Source: a virus
Virus record (IMG/VR): IMGVR_UViG_3300025108_000015
Location: 1 to 64,000 of that record
Reading direction: 5' to 3' (one strand)
DNA length: 64,000 bases
Shown in pieces: positions 49,361-58,955 of the stretch. The notes beneath the pieces were generated by a model. The model did no database searches. It saw only the letters and a program-made list of their open reading frames with translations, and was not told the origin of the DNA. Made by a program: the position numbers and the translations under genes. Numbering within the stretch: the stretch's first letter is position 1; every line of letters starts with the position of its first letter.

Positions 49361-50676
49361 AAAAGTTATGTGTAGTTAGTTGCCCTATTGCAACGAGAAG
49401 TGGGTATGGTGCTCGTTCGAGGGATTTAGTCCGTTCGTTAATTCAAACCAAAGGTGAAGAGTGGGATATAAAAATCTTACCACAACGATGGGGTAATACA
49501 CCTCAAAATGCACTCACAACGGAAGATGTAGACTTAACATCAAGGCTCATTAGTGGTAATATAAATCAGAAGCCAGACGTGTGGATGCAGATTACAATTC
49601 CAAGTGAGTTCCAACCCGTTGGTCACTTTAACATTGGGGTATCGGCTGTTATTGAAACTACCGATGCATCTGCTGAATTTATTGATGGGTGTAATCGTAT
49701 GGACCTTACATTGGTTTCATCAGAACACTCTAAGAAAACACTCGAAGTGGTTTATGATAAAATAAATGAAAAAACCAAAGAAAAGGTAGGTCAAACATCT
49801 CTAACAAAGCCGGTTGAAGTTTTATTCGAAGGATTTGACCCTAAGATTTACGATAATAAATCTGAAGTTCATCAATCTGTTAATGATGTACTAAGTAATG
49901 TGAAAGAATCTTTTACATATCTATTTGTTGGTCATTGGTTACAAGGTAACATAGGTCATGATAGAAAAAACGTAAGTGGTTTGATTCACACATTCCTAAA
50001 TACGTTTAAAAACAAAAAGAATCCACCTGCACTTATTCTAAAGACATCTATCACGGCACCTGGCATCACAAATGTACATGAGTTGAGAAAGAGAATCGAA
50101 ATGATTAAAGGTATGATTGATTCAAAGATACTACCAAACATCTATATTCTCGATGGTGACCTTTCAGATGAGGAGATGAATTCACTGTATAATCACCCAA
50201 AGGTAAAAGCACACGTATCATTTACACGTGGTGAGGGTTTTGGTAGACCTTTATTGGAAGCTTGTGTTAGTGGTAAACCAATCATTACATCAAATTGGAG
50301 TGGTCATGTAGACTTCCTTCACTCAGATTACAACTTCTTAGTAGGTGGTGAACTTCAGAATGTAGACAAATCGGCTGCAAACAATTGGATTAGGAAAGAG
50401 TCCAAGTGGTTTACAATTAATTATAATGACGCAGCTCATACTTTAAAAACAATCTACGATAATTATAAGAAAGCAGTTGAGAAGTCTCGTAAGAATCGTA
50501 AGTATGTAAAAGACAACTTTACACTTGATAATATGTCAAGTAAATTGTCCGAAATACTTGACATTTACAAAGTAGGTGATGGTCCACAACAAGTTGGATT
50601 AACGTTACCAACTTTGAAAAAGAAAGACACGCCAACTGAATTAAAATTACCAAAACTAAAGAAAGTAGGTGAGTAA
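49357..50676 (+). CDS. Glycosyltransferase, GT4-like
   Basis: This 439-aa GT-B enzyme has SCPIATRSGYGARSRDLVRSL, a C-terminal FVGHWLQGN and the E-x7-E region TRGEGFGRPLLEACVSGKPIIT. After about residue 400 comes a basic tail with TLPTLKKKDTPTELKLPKLKKVGE, echoing the N-terminus of the upstream glycosyltransferase. It overlaps both neighbours by 1-4 bp. Confidence 0.83.
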   Translation: MKKLCVVSCPIATRSGYGARSRDLVRSLIQTKGEEWDIKILPQRWGNTPQNALTTEDVDLTSRLISGNINQKPDVWMQITIPSEFQPVGHFNIGVSAVIETTDASAEFIDGCNRMDLTLVSSEHSKKTLEVVYDKINEKTKEKVGQTSLTKPVEVLFEGFDPKIYDNKSEVHQSVNDVLSNVKESFTYLFVGHWLQGNIGHDRKNVSGLIHTFLNTFKNKKNPPALILKTSITAPGITNVHELRKRIEMIKGMIDSKILPNIYILDGDLSDEEMNSLYNHPKVKAHVSFTRGEGFGRPLLEACVSGKPIITSNWSGHVDFLHSDYNFLVGGELQNVDKSAANNWIRKESKWFTINYNDAAHTLKTIYDNYKKAVEKSRKNRKYVKDNFTLDNMSSKLSEILDIYKVGDGPQQVGLTLPTLKKKDTPTELKLPKLKKVGE

Positions 50677-51173
50677 TGCCCGATTACACGACAATGCATA
50701 GAAATCGAATTGCTGACGCTACTCGTATACCTAAGTCAAAATTAGAGAAAGGTATGGTAGCTAAAATCAGATACAAGAAAGTATCTGGTGAGGCCCGAGA
50801 TTATTATGTATTCGTGTTACAGCCAAAGTTTAAAACATACTTTCATTGTTTAGACTTAAAACACATCGCACCACCACAAATGCTAAAAATGGCATCTTCA
50901 TTAAATGAAGTAATCAGTTCAACCTCGAAAGTAAAAAAGTTAGATTTGACTAAATTAAATCTTGATGTAAACTCTAAACAATTTTACCTTAATGAGATTA
51001 GAAATAAGAAGTTAAAAGGTGGTTATCGTACATTAGTTGAAAAGAATATATCAACTGTTATGGTATATAACTATGATTATGGTATCTTCGATAAGATAGA
51101 TACTAAAGCAAAACGTAGACAAGAAGATAGTCTTGAAAAGGATGACACTCCGGACTTCTTAAAAGGAATATAA
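50676..51173 (+). CDS. Unknown basic protein in the glycan operon
   Basis: This 165-aa protein (AKIRYKKVSGEARDYYVFVLQPKFKTYFHCLDLKHIAPPQMLKMA, then LNEIRNKKLKGGYRTLVEKNISTVMVYNYDYG) has no recognised family. Proteins of this look occur in T4-like phages. Its start overlaps the upstream stop by one base, so translation is coupled to the glycosyltransferases. Confidence 0.7.
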   Translation: MPDYTTMHRNRIADATRIPKSKLEKGMVAKIRYKKVSGEARDYYVFVLQPKFKTYFHCLDLKHIAPPQMLKMASSLNEVISSTSKVKKLDLTKLNLDVNSKQFYLNEIRNKKLKGGYRTLVEKNISTVMVYNYDYGIFDKIDTKAKRRQEDSLEKDDTPDFLKGI

Positions 51174-51176
51174 TAT

Positions 51177-51803
51177 ATGAAAATCAGTTACGCAGTCACA
51201 GTATGTAATGAGTTCTTAGAGATTCAAACCTTACTACAAAAGTTAATCACACTAAAACAACCACAAGATGAGATAGTTGTATTATGGGATTCTAAGAATG
51301 GTGACCCAATGGTAGAAACATATCTCCGTAAAATGAACGCGGAGAAGACTCAATTCCTATGGTATCCTTATGAGTTCGATGGACACTTTGCAGATTTAAA
51401 GAATGAACTTACCAAACATTGTAGTGGGGATTACATCTTTCAGATTGACGCAGATGAGTACCCACATGAAACTCTTATGGATAACATCCACTCAATCTTG
51501 GAAGTAAATGATGTTGATGTGATTCTCGTACCACGAGTAAATACAGTCGAAGGGTTAACTCAGAACCATATTCAAAAGTGGGGATGGAATGTCAACGAGG
51601 GGGGTTGGGTAAACTTTCCAGACCCTCAATGGAGAATATACAAAAACTCAGATACGATACGTTGGGAAAATAAGGTACACGAGAAACTCGTTGGATATGA
51701 TACTATCTCTAATCTACCATGGGCAGAGGAACTATCCTTATACCACCCAAAACAAATTGAACGACAAGAAAAGCAAAACGAATATTACGACACCCTCGTG
51801 TAA
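51177..51803 (+). CDS. Glycosyltransferase, GT2-like
   Basis: This 208-aa GT-A protein opens ISYAVTVCNEFLEIQTLLQKLI. It has the metal-binding acidic motif in YIFQIDADEYPHETLM, and the acceptor-side WRIYKNSDTIRWENKVHEKLVG. These are the usual marks of small family 2 enzymes. It lies 3 bp after the previous gene. Confidence 0.85.
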   Translation: MKISYAVTVCNEFLEIQTLLQKLITLKQPQDEIVVLWDSKNGDPMVETYLRKMNAEKTQFLWYPYEFDGHFADLKNELTKHCSGDYIFQIDADEYPHETLMDNIHSILEVNDVDVILVPRVNTVEGLTQNHIQKWGWNVNEGGWVNFPDPQWRIYKNSDTIRWENKVHEKLVGYDTISNLPWAEELSLYHPKQIERQEKQNEYYDTLV

Positions 51804-51853
51804 TTCCATTTTGGAAACGAACGTGTGTCAAAAGAAAATTTAACAATTTTATT

Positions 51854-52678
51854 ATGAAAAAAACTATTGGTATTATAGGTAATGGCTTCGTTGGAGAGTC
51901 ACAAGCATTCGCGTTTTCCCCAACTACGAATGTTCGTATATTCGACATAGACCCCTTAAAAGCTACTCATACTCTTGAAGAAACATTAGAACAAGAATTT
52001 GTGTTTGTATGCTTACCCACACCAATGACTATGGATGGGATTCAAGATATTTCGTATATTGAGAACTTTTTCGAATCAATCACACCTAATGATGATACGA
52101 TATTCATTATTAAGTCTACGGTCTTGCCAGGTACTACACAAGGTTTGATTGATAAGTATGGGTACAATATAATTTTCTCTCCGGAGTTTTTGACCGAACG
52201 TACTGCGAAGTTGGATATGTTGACTCAATCACGAATCATCTTTGGTGGTAGTGAAGACTTGACTAAACGGGTAGAAGAATTGTTTACGGATAGATTTATG
52301 AATCGACACATCATCCATACTAATTCAACTACGGCAGAATACATCAAGTATATGAATAATACATTTTTTGCAACAAAAGTTGCAGTGATGAACGAGTTCT
52401 ATCGATTGAGTCAATGTATTGATGTTGATTGGAAAACGGCACTATATGGATTTGCTGCAGATGGTAGAGTCGGAGATAGTCATTTACACGTACCTGGTCC
52501 TGATGGTAAGTTGGGGTATGGTGGTACTTGTTTCCCCAAAGATGTAAACGCTATTATTAATTTTGCTAAAGAGCATGGAGTTTCTATGAACGCCATTGAA
52601 GGTGGTTGGGAAACTAATGTAGAGGTTAGGCCTGAACGTGATTGGGAACAATTGGAAGGTAGAGCAGTTTCTAAATGA
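51854..52678 (+). CDS. UDP-sugar 6-dehydrogenase-like (short)
   Basis: This 274-aa protein has a Rossmann motif IGIIGNGFVGESQAFAF, VFVCLPTPMT, STVLPGTTQ, SPEFLTERTA, TAEYIKYMNNTFFATKVAVMNEF and the catalytic cysteine C226 in GYGGTCFPKDV. This is the UDP-glucose/GDP-mannose dehydrogenase family, making uronic acids from UDP-sugars. The usual C-terminal UDP-binding domain is missing (families are about 390-450 aa), so activity or partner use may differ. In the WlbA pathway this step makes UDP-GlcNAcA. Confidence 0.85.
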   Translation: MKKTIGIIGNGFVGESQAFAFSPTTNVRIFDIDPLKATHTLEETLEQEFVFVCLPTPMTMDGIQDISYIENFFESITPNDDTIFIIKSTVLPGTTQGLIDKYGYNIIFSPEFLTERTAKLDMLTQSRIIFGGSEDLTKRVEELFTDRFMNRHIIHTNSTTAEYIKYMNNTFFATKVAVMNEFYRLSQCIDVDWKTALYGFAADGRVGDSHLHVPGPDGKLGYGGTCFPKDVNAIINFAKEHGVSMNAIEGGWETNVEVRPERDWEQLEGRAVSK

Positions 52679-53514
52679 TTTTCTGGAGAACATACGATAA
52701 TAAAGTAATTCCTATACAAGAGGTTGAAGCGTTAGGATTTCCTTTAAGTGACCCTTCCTATATTACTGATGAATACTTGGAAGGTAAAAACTTTGTAATC
52801 CTAAGAACTTGTTTTGGTGTTGGGGATTGGGGAATTATCTCCGCATTCCCACGAAAATTAAAGGAGAAGTATTCCGATTGTAAGGTTTGGATACCATCAC
52901 CAAAATTGTTGAGAGAGATGTTTGGTCACTTAGAACAAAATTGGTCAGCGTGGTCAGACCCGCTTCAAGTAGTTCATACTATTTTTGATAACAACCCCTA
53001 TATAGATGGGTTTGTAGATTCATTTGAAGGGGAGGTGTTCAATGACCACTACCGAATCTATGGTGATGAAGATGTACCACTTATGGAAGAGTTGTTGAGG
53101 TTCTGGCAGTTCGAGGAGTTCGATGATATTGAACCCGAACTATACTTTTCAAAAGAAGAAATTGAGTTAGGTGACCAAATCATAAAAGAACATTGTGATG
53201 GAGACTTCGGAACTCTTCTAATATCAAATAGATTTGATGGTGTTGGGGTTGAAAAAATCCAACAAAAAATTAATGAGTATGACCTACCTATGTTCTATTG
53301 GACTAAATCTACGGATGTAGGGTTAAATTTCAAAGAAGCATTAGATATGAGACACATCAATACTCGTATTCAGTTATACATCAAAACAAAGGCAAAGTTT
53401 AATGTGGGTAACCAAACTGGAGTGAATGATACCATCGCAAATTATTCACCAACCTATACAGTTGCCAGGCCTAATCTTGGGTCAAATTTAGTTAGAAGTG
53501 AGATTTACTTATGA
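52675..53514 (+). CDS. Glycosyltransferase family 9-like (putative)
   Basis: This 279-aa protein has CFGVGDWGIISAFPRKLKEKYSDCKVWIPSP and DPLQVVHTIFDNNPYIDGFVD, like the N-terminal half of heptosyltransferase-type GT9 enzymes ('GlGD.l...P....lk...p...i'). The C-terminal AKFNVGNQTGVNDTIANYSPTYTV resembles 'G...G..H.A...g.p.v.l'. It overlaps its neighbours by 4 bp. It may also be an uncharacterised GT-B. Confidence 0.55.
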   Translation: MIFWRTYDNKVIPIQEVEALGFPLSDPSYITDEYLEGKNFVILRTCFGVGDWGIISAFPRKLKEKYSDCKVWIPSPKLLREMFGHLEQNWSAWSDPLQVVHTIFDNNPYIDGFVDSFEGEVFNDHYRIYGDEDVPLMEELLRFWQFEEFDDIEPELYFSKEEIELGDQIIKEHCDGDFGTLLISNRFDGVGVEKIQQKINEYDLPMFYWTKSTDVGLNFKEALDMRHINTRIQLYIKTKAKFNVGNQTGVNDTIANYSPTYTVARPNLGSNLVRSEIYL

Positions 53515-54185
53515 GAGTAGTAGTATATACAGCGATTATTGGTGGGTATGACACACTCAATGAACCACTCGTAAAACCAGATGGTGTGGACTTTGTTTGT
53601 TTTACCGATAGGGAGATGGAGTCTGACACTTGGGAGATTCGTAAGATTACGTCATTATATGAGGACTCTACAAGAACTGCACGAAAGTATAAGGTTTTAC
53701 CACATCGTTGGTTTACTGAATATGATGTCAGTATATGGGTTGATGGTAATAAACTTATAGAGGGTAATGTTTTAGATTATATCACACAGTTAGGGGGGAG
53801 TAACCTTTCGTTGTTTGACCATATGGAATGTTTTGACAAAAGAAATTGTGTATATCAAGAGGCAAATGCTATTTTTAGGTTAGGACAAGAGTCGGGTAAA
53901 ACTTACAAAGATAACCCATTAACTATAAAATCCCAAATGGAACGATATCTTTCTGAAGGATATCCACAAAATAATGGATTGGCATTTACTTGCGTTGTGG
54001 TTCGGAAACACAATGACTCAGATACTATCAATCTGATGGAAAATTGGTGGACTGAAATCAAATATGGTTCTAAGAGAGACCAATTAAGTTTTGATTACGT
54101 TGCTTGGAAAAATAACTATGATTTTAAGTATCTAAGTGGTGATGGTAGAAACGATGGTATAATAACACATAAATCACATTTATGA
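53511..54185 (+). CDS. DUF616 glycosyltransferase-like protein
   Basis: This 224-aa protein shows VVVYTAIIGGYDTLNEPLVKPDGVDFVCFTDREM, then ARKYKVLPHRWFTEYDVSIWVDGNKLI. This matches DUF616 (TOD1/MUCI70-like, a GT-A-type family with 'SiWiDGN'). It probably transfers a sugar in the glycan pathway. It is coupled to its neighbours by 4-bp overlaps. Confidence 0.75.
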   Translation: MRVVVYTAIIGGYDTLNEPLVKPDGVDFVCFTDREMESDTWEIRKITSLYEDSTRTARKYKVLPHRWFTEYDVSIWVDGNKLIEGNVLDYITQLGGSNLSLFDHMECFDKRNCVYQEANAIFRLGQESGKTYKDNPLTIKSQMERYLSEGYPQNNGLAFTCVVVRKHNDSDTINLMENWWTEIKYGSKRDQLSFDYVAWKNNYDFKYLSGDGRNDGIITHKSHL

Positions 54186-55174
54186 AACGTATATTGTTTA
54201 TAACATCTCAGTATAGAACTGGGGAGCGGTTATATCCCATCTTACCCATACTTGCGTCTGAATATAAGGTAGACCTACTAAAGGTATATCAGATGACCAA
54301 TAAATACAAGTGGGTTGGTGATAAAGATATGCGATTAAAGTTTAATGGAGACTACTTACATTTATTTGATTCGGTATTTGAAAACACGTGTGATGTCACT
54401 AAGTATGACCTCATCATATCTGATGATAATAGACATACATCAAAAACAAAACTATCCAATTTATACAATCAGAAGAATTGTCCGATGGTATCCTTCGAGC
54501 ACGGAAATAATGATAAAGGGTATTTCAGATTGGGCTACAAAGTAGTCTTTGATAAATGTTTTGTGTTTGGTGACAAGGATGTGAAACACAAAGACCAGAT
54601 TGCAGGTGGTATTCCATCTAATGATAGGCTATCCGAGTATATAAACTTGGAAAAGAAACACATTTTGGTAATTGTGAATTTTTTAGGCAATAGAAGGTCA
54701 CCATTCAAAGTTAACTTTGATAATACGGTATTTAATAAAATTAACTTAGTAAATCTACAACAACGAACTGGTTTACCAGTTGTTATAAAACTAAAAAGTA
54801 GAGCAGATGAGGGTGGGTTTAAGAACAACCTAACATACCTTCAAAGTATATTACCAAGCGAATTAGACTACAAGATTATTATCGATGCTGAAGATGATAA
54901 CAAATTAATTGCTGAGAGTAAATACGTTATATCAGCACCATCAACTCTTGCATTCAAACCAATTCAGTTGGGTATACCAACCATTTTAATCAAAGACTCT
55001 GGTCAGATTGGTAGTTTCTATGATTATGATGGGTTGTATGACATTGATGAAATTAATATAGACTATTTACTAAAGGACACCAATAATCATCAATGGATAA
55101 CCAACTCAGTAATGGGTGGTATCAATTTCAACTCTTCAGAAATAGTGGTGTCTAAATTAAAAGAAATGTTATGA
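54182..55174 (+). CDS. GT-B / glycerophosphotransferase-like protein
   Basis: This 330-aa protein has SFEHGNNDKGYFRLGYKVVFDKCFVFGDKD, AGGIPSNDRL and a later VIKLKSRAD, then ESKYVISAPSTLAFKPIQLGIPTILI. The order is typical of CDP-glycerol glycerophosphotransferase-like or polysaccharide GT-B proteins. Substrate unknown. Confidence 0.6.
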   Translation: MKRILFITSQYRTGERLYPILPILASEYKVDLLKVYQMTNKYKWVGDKDMRLKFNGDYLHLFDSVFENTCDVTKYDLIISDDNRHTSKTKLSNLYNQKNCPMVSFEHGNNDKGYFRLGYKVVFDKCFVFGDKDVKHKDQIAGGIPSNDRLSEYINLEKKHILVIVNFLGNRRSPFKVNFDNTVFNKINLVNLQQRTGLPVVIKLKSRADEGGFKNNLTYLQSILPSELDYKIIIDAEDDNKLIAESKYVISAPSTLAFKPIQLGIPTILIKDSGQIGSFYDYDGLYDIDEINIDYLLKDTNNHQWITNSVMGGINFNSSEIVVSKLKEML

Positions 55175-56178
55175 AAGTAGTTCATATTTTAGCAGCACGC
55201 CCTAATTTTATAAAAGCGTCACCAATCATCCGCGAATTTAAAAATAATGGACATGAAAATGTAATCATACATACTAATCAACACTATGATTACAAAATGT
55301 CTGAAATATTTTTTGAACAATTAGATATTCCAACGCCGGATGTTCATTTAGGTATTGGGTCATCAACTCATGCAAAACAAACCGCAGACGCAATGATTTC
55401 CATAGAAAGGGAGTTGGTAGATTTGGATGTGGACTATGTTGTAGTGTATGGTGATGTTAATTCATCAATGGCAGGAGCACTTGCTGCATCTAAATTAAAT
55501 ATACCAATAGTCCATATTGAATCTGGATGTAGAAGTTATGATAATACGATGCCGGAAGAAGTAAATCGTAAAATTATAGATACGATTAGTGATATACTGA
55601 TATGTACTGAAAAATCCGCGTTTGAAAATCTGATTAAGAGTGGATTTGATGAAAAATCAATCTATGTGGCAGGTAACACTGCAATTGATAGTATGTATGA
55701 ATTGGCATTCGATGATATGAGTGGTATAGATTACGATTACTATTTGGCAACTTTTCATAGACCATTTAATGTAGATGACCCAATTATATTGGATTCAATA
55801 CTCTCTAAATTAGAGGATTTTTCATTGCCTGTGATTATACCGGCGCATCCAAGATTAAGAAAGAATCTTAGTAGAGACTATAAAAATATTATATTCAAAG
55901 AACCAGTTGGATATTCCGAATTTATTTCGTATATTAAACGAAGTAGTGGTGTAATATCCGATTCAGGAGGTGTTCAATGTGAGTGTGGTGTTTTGTCAAA
56001 GCCACTTCTTACCCTTAGACCATCTACTGAACATCTTATTACATTAGATTATGGTAATAAATTAATTGGGTTGGACGAATTGGATGAATCTTCGTTTCCA
56101 ATAGACTTCTCAACACAAACACCAACTGAGTGGGATGGTAATGCATCCAAGAGGGCGGTAGAATTTATTTTAAAATGA
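55171..56178 (+). CDS. UDP-GlcNAc 2-epimerase (WecB/NeuC/WlbD family)
   Basis: This 335-aa protein opens KVVHILAARPNFIKASPIIREF and contains TNQHYDYKMSEIFFEQL, VYGDVNSSMAGALAASKLNIPIVHIESGCRSYDNTMPEEVNRKIID, IPAHPRLRKNL and SDSGGVQCECGVL. These are the active-site parts of UDP-GlcNAc 2-epimerases. It could act as a hydrolysing NeuC (giving ManNAc for NeuB), as WecB, or as WlbD on a 2,3-diacetamido sugar. The nearby WlbA-like and NeuB/NeuA-like genes support either pathway. Confidence 0.9.
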   Translation: MKVVHILAARPNFIKASPIIREFKNNGHENVIIHTNQHYDYKMSEIFFEQLDIPTPDVHLGIGSSTHAKQTADAMISIERELVDLDVDYVVVYGDVNSSMAGALAASKLNIPIVHIESGCRSYDNTMPEEVNRKIIDTISDILICTEKSAFENLIKSGFDEKSIYVAGNTAIDSMYELAFDDMSGIDYDYYLATFHRPFNVDDPIILDSILSKLEDFSLPVIIPAHPRLRKNLSRDYKNIIFKEPVGYSEFISYIKRSSGVISDSGGVQCECGVLSKPLLTLRPSTEHLITLDYGNKLIGLDELDESSFPIDFSTQTPTEWDGNASKRAVEFILK

Positions 56179-57038
56179 AAAACTTTGCATTGATAGGTGC
56201 TGCTGGGTATATAGCACCACGACACGTTGAAGCCATAAAGCACACTGGTAATAATTTGTCTGCTATTCTTGACCCATATGATGGTGTTGGGTACATAGAC
56301 AAATACTTCCCAACTGCATCTTATTTTAAAGAAGCAGAACGATTTGACCGGCACTTATTTAGACACCGTGGTGAGTTTGACTATGTTTCAATATGCTCCC
56401 CAAACTACTTACACGATGCACATATGAGGTTATCTCTTAGAAATGGGTGTGATGTAATTTGTGAAAAACCATTGGTACTTAAACTTGAACACCTTGATGC
56501 ATTGAGGAGTTTGGAGAATGAAACAGGTAATACAATAAACACCATTCTTCAACTTAGATATCACGATTCGATTATAGCTTTAAGAGAAAAGTTTAAAAAC
56601 ACAAATAAAGTTCATAATGTGGTTTTAGACTATATCACACCAAGAGGTACTTGGTATAACTACTCTTGGAAAGGTGACCATGATAAATCAGGTGGAGTTG
56701 CATCAAACATTGGTGTACACTTCTTTGATATGTTGAGTTGGGTATTTGGTGAGGTAGAATCCTTTGAAGTAGAAAATGGTGAACTGTACTCACGTGGTAC
56801 TATAAAACTAAAAAACGCTGAGGTAAAATATAATCTAAGTATTGATTCAAATGATTTACCCTGGTCCGATTGGAAACCATATAGATGTATAACAGTCGAT
56901 GGTGATGAATTAGAATTTTCAGAGGGCTTTACTGAGTTACACAATAAGAGTTATGAACAAATCTTATTGGGGAATGGTTATGGGTTGAGTGATATTGAAC
57001 CCACTATAAAATTAATAGAAAGTGTAAGAAATGCATAA
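56175..57038 (+). CDS. wlbA: WlbA-like UDP-GlcNAcA 3-dehydrogenase
   Basis: This 287-aa Gfo/Idh/MocA-type oxidoreductase has FALIGAAGYIAPRHVEAIKHTGNNLSAILDPYDGVG, FDRHLFRHRGEFDYVSICSPNYLHDAHMRLSLRNGCDVICEKPLVL, closely matching WlbA of Bordetella and others. WlbA oxidises UDP-GlcNAc uronate at C3 in synthesis of 2,3-diacetamido-2,3-dideoxy uronic acids. The next enzymes WlbB (acetyltransferase) and WlbC (aminotransferase) are not in the window. The C-terminal part is slightly short. Confidence 0.85.
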   Translation: MKNFALIGAAGYIAPRHVEAIKHTGNNLSAILDPYDGVGYIDKYFPTASYFKEAERFDRHLFRHRGEFDYVSICSPNYLHDAHMRLSLRNGCDVICEKPLVLKLEHLDALRSLENETGNTINTILQLRYHDSIIALREKFKNTNKVHNVVLDYITPRGTWYNYSWKGDHDKSGGVASNIGVHFFDMLSWVFGEVESFEVENGELYSRGTIKLKNAEVKYNLSIDSNDLPWSDWKPYRCITVDGDELEFSEGFTELHNKSYEQILLGNGYGLSDIEPTIKLIESVRNA

Positions 57039-57993
57039 GAATATTATCATATACACGTCATCCCATAACAACTATGATATGTTGAAGGGTGAAGTTCTTA
57101 AAATAGATTTTGAGGGGTTTGAGTTTATAAATGTTGATGATGCATCAACGGATTCTGAGATACAAAAGGGTAAGAAAATTTGTAAAGATAATGATGTAAC
57201 ATACTTACAAAATAAGGGTAGAGGTGTACAAATGGCAACTCAAACTCTAATTGACTTTATAAATGAAAATAGAGCTGATTGTAAATATATTATTTGTTTA
57301 CAACACGATGTGAAACCCATAACTAATGGGTTCTTTAAAAAACTATCAACTTACATTTCAGATGGTAAATTAGATGAATTTGGCGCTATTGGGTTTAATG
57401 TAATTGATAGGGGTAAGTATACTGGAAACTCGTATGAGTTGTTTAAAAAGGGTACATATGGTCTTGGTATGATTGGGTTAGCACATTTATCGGTAGCTAA
57501 CGAATCAAAAAGATGGATGAGCCCACATCATAACTCAGAATCTTTAAAAAGAAATAAAGAAAAGTGGTCTAACCCATTCATTATAGAATTTCCCGCTTGG
57601 ATGGTAGTGGGTATAAATGTTAATATTTGGAACAAAGTTGTAACTCCAACTGAAGATTATCAATTCCACCTATGGTTTCCAGATGTTGCAATGCAACTAA
57701 ATCGGTCTAATCACCCACTCTTGGTCATACCATCCTTATATTGTTTAAATCAACAAGAGGTGAAATCAAAGTATGGGATAAGTGAAAACTCCGCCCATGG
57801 TGCCAACCGAGGGGAAGTACATCACTTCGGAAAATCCTCTAACTTCAAAGCATGGAAACGAAGATGGGGTTGGGAATACACAAACGCAAAAAATACATTC
57901 AAATCAGTAGCCGAACAATATAAAGGAACATTATTGTATGAGTATTACAAACATAATAATAATAACGGACCATTAAAAAACTACGACTTATGA
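57031..57993 (+). CDS. Glycosyltransferase, GT2-like
   Basis: This 320-aa protein has IYTSSHNNYDMLKGEV, then YIICLQHDVKPITNGFF, where HD takes the place of the usual DxD, and later SHPLLVIPSLY. The GT-A look is moderate. It overlaps wlbA by 8 bp. The target is unknown. Confidence 0.65.
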   Translation: MHKNIIIYTSSHNNYDMLKGEVLKIDFEGFEFINVDDASTDSEIQKGKKICKDNDVTYLQNKGRGVQMATQTLIDFINENRADCKYIICLQHDVKPITNGFFKKLSTYISDGKLDEFGAIGFNVIDRGKYTGNSYELFKKGTYGLGMIGLAHLSVANESKRWMSPHHNSESLKRNKEKWSNPFIIEFPAWMVVGINVNIWNKVVTPTEDYQFHLWFPDVAMQLNRSNHPLLVIPSLYCLNQQEVKSKYGISENSAHGANRGEVHHFGKSSNFKAWKRRWGWEYTNAKNTFKSVAEQYKGTLLYEYYKHNNNNGPLKNYDL

Positions 57994-58955
57994 GAATCAT
58001 AGTAACAGGAGCAGCGGGCCTAATTGGGAGTCACCTTACTGACCATTTAATTTTAGAGGGGCATGATGTAATTGCAGTAGATAACTTATCATTTGGTAAT
58101 CCTAAAAATTGTAATTTCACCCTATATAACATAGATTTAACAACTGAAAATTGTCTTGATAAATTTAAGGAGGTTGATATAGTTTGTCATCTGGCTGCAT
58201 ATAAAAAAGCGCCTAAAAATTCAATAGCATCATCTGATGTTATGAAAGTTAATTTCAAGATGATGGATAATATTCTCGAATATTGTAGTAAGACAAACGC
58301 TAAGTTGATGTTTACATCCACTTCAGACATCTATGGTAACTCAGATACTTTTACCGAAGATGAACCAATCACTATTGGACCACCTAATGTCGAGAGATAT
58401 TCATATGCATTGTCAAAATTACACGATGAGCAACTGGTACTTAATATGATATCTGAAAATAGACTTCATGCATCAATCGCTAGAATCTTTGGATGTGCTT
58501 CACCCCGTTCAAATAAAGGGTGGTCAGGTGGGCATATACCATTGTTTGTAGATAAAGCTATAAAAAATGAAGATATAGTTATACACGGAGATGGGTCTCA
58601 AACAAGAAGTATGTCCCACGCATTAGATATTGTAAATGGATTAGTATCTATGGTAGATAATATAGATGAACTGAATGGTGAGATTTATAACTTAGGTACT
58701 GATGAGGAAATGTCCGTAAAGAAGTCTGCTGAGTTAATAATAGAAAAAACCAATTCTAAATCTAATATTATATTCCAACCGAAAACTGAAGCATTTGGTA
58801 ATTATAGGGAGATTACTCGTAGATTCGCAAATACGAAGAAAGCCAGAGATAAATTTGGATATGAGGTAAACTATACGTCTACACAAGTTATAGATGAAAT
58901 AATAAAAAGTTTTACAAATGAAAATAGCAGTAATAACACCAGTAAAACACCTTGA
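57990..58955 (+). CDS. NAD-dependent sugar epimerase/dehydratase (SDR)
   Basis: This 321-aa protein has GAAGLIGSHLTDHL (Rossmann), VCHLAAYKKAP, and the SDR catalytic set in FTSTSDIYGNS and YSYALSK (Y-x3-K). It acts on an NDP-sugar, either epimerising or dehydrating. It overlaps the next gene by 38 bp, the longest overlap in the operon. Confidence 0.88.
   Translation: MRIIVTGAAGLIGSHLTDHLILEGHDVIAVDNLSFGNPKNCNFTLYNIDLTTENCLDKFKEVDIVCHLAAYKKAPKNSIASSDVMKVNFKMMDNILEYCSKTNAKLMFTSTSDIYGNSDTFTEDEPITIGPPNVERYSYALSKLHDEQLVLNMISENRLHASIARIFGCASPRSNKGWSGGHIPLFVDKAIKNEDIVIHGDGSQTRSMSHALDIVNGLVSMVDNIDELNGEIYNLGTDEEMSVKKSAELIIEKTNSKSNIIFQPKTEAFGNYREITRRFANTKKARDKFGYEVNYTSTQVIDEIIKSFTNENSSNNTSKTP

Noticed and set aside
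51804-51853. Promoter in the gap before the UDP-sugar dehydrogenase (TTTTGG and TTTAACAATTTT present)
   Set aside because: No TATATTAG-type box lies 19 bases after TTTGG; the elements are out of order.
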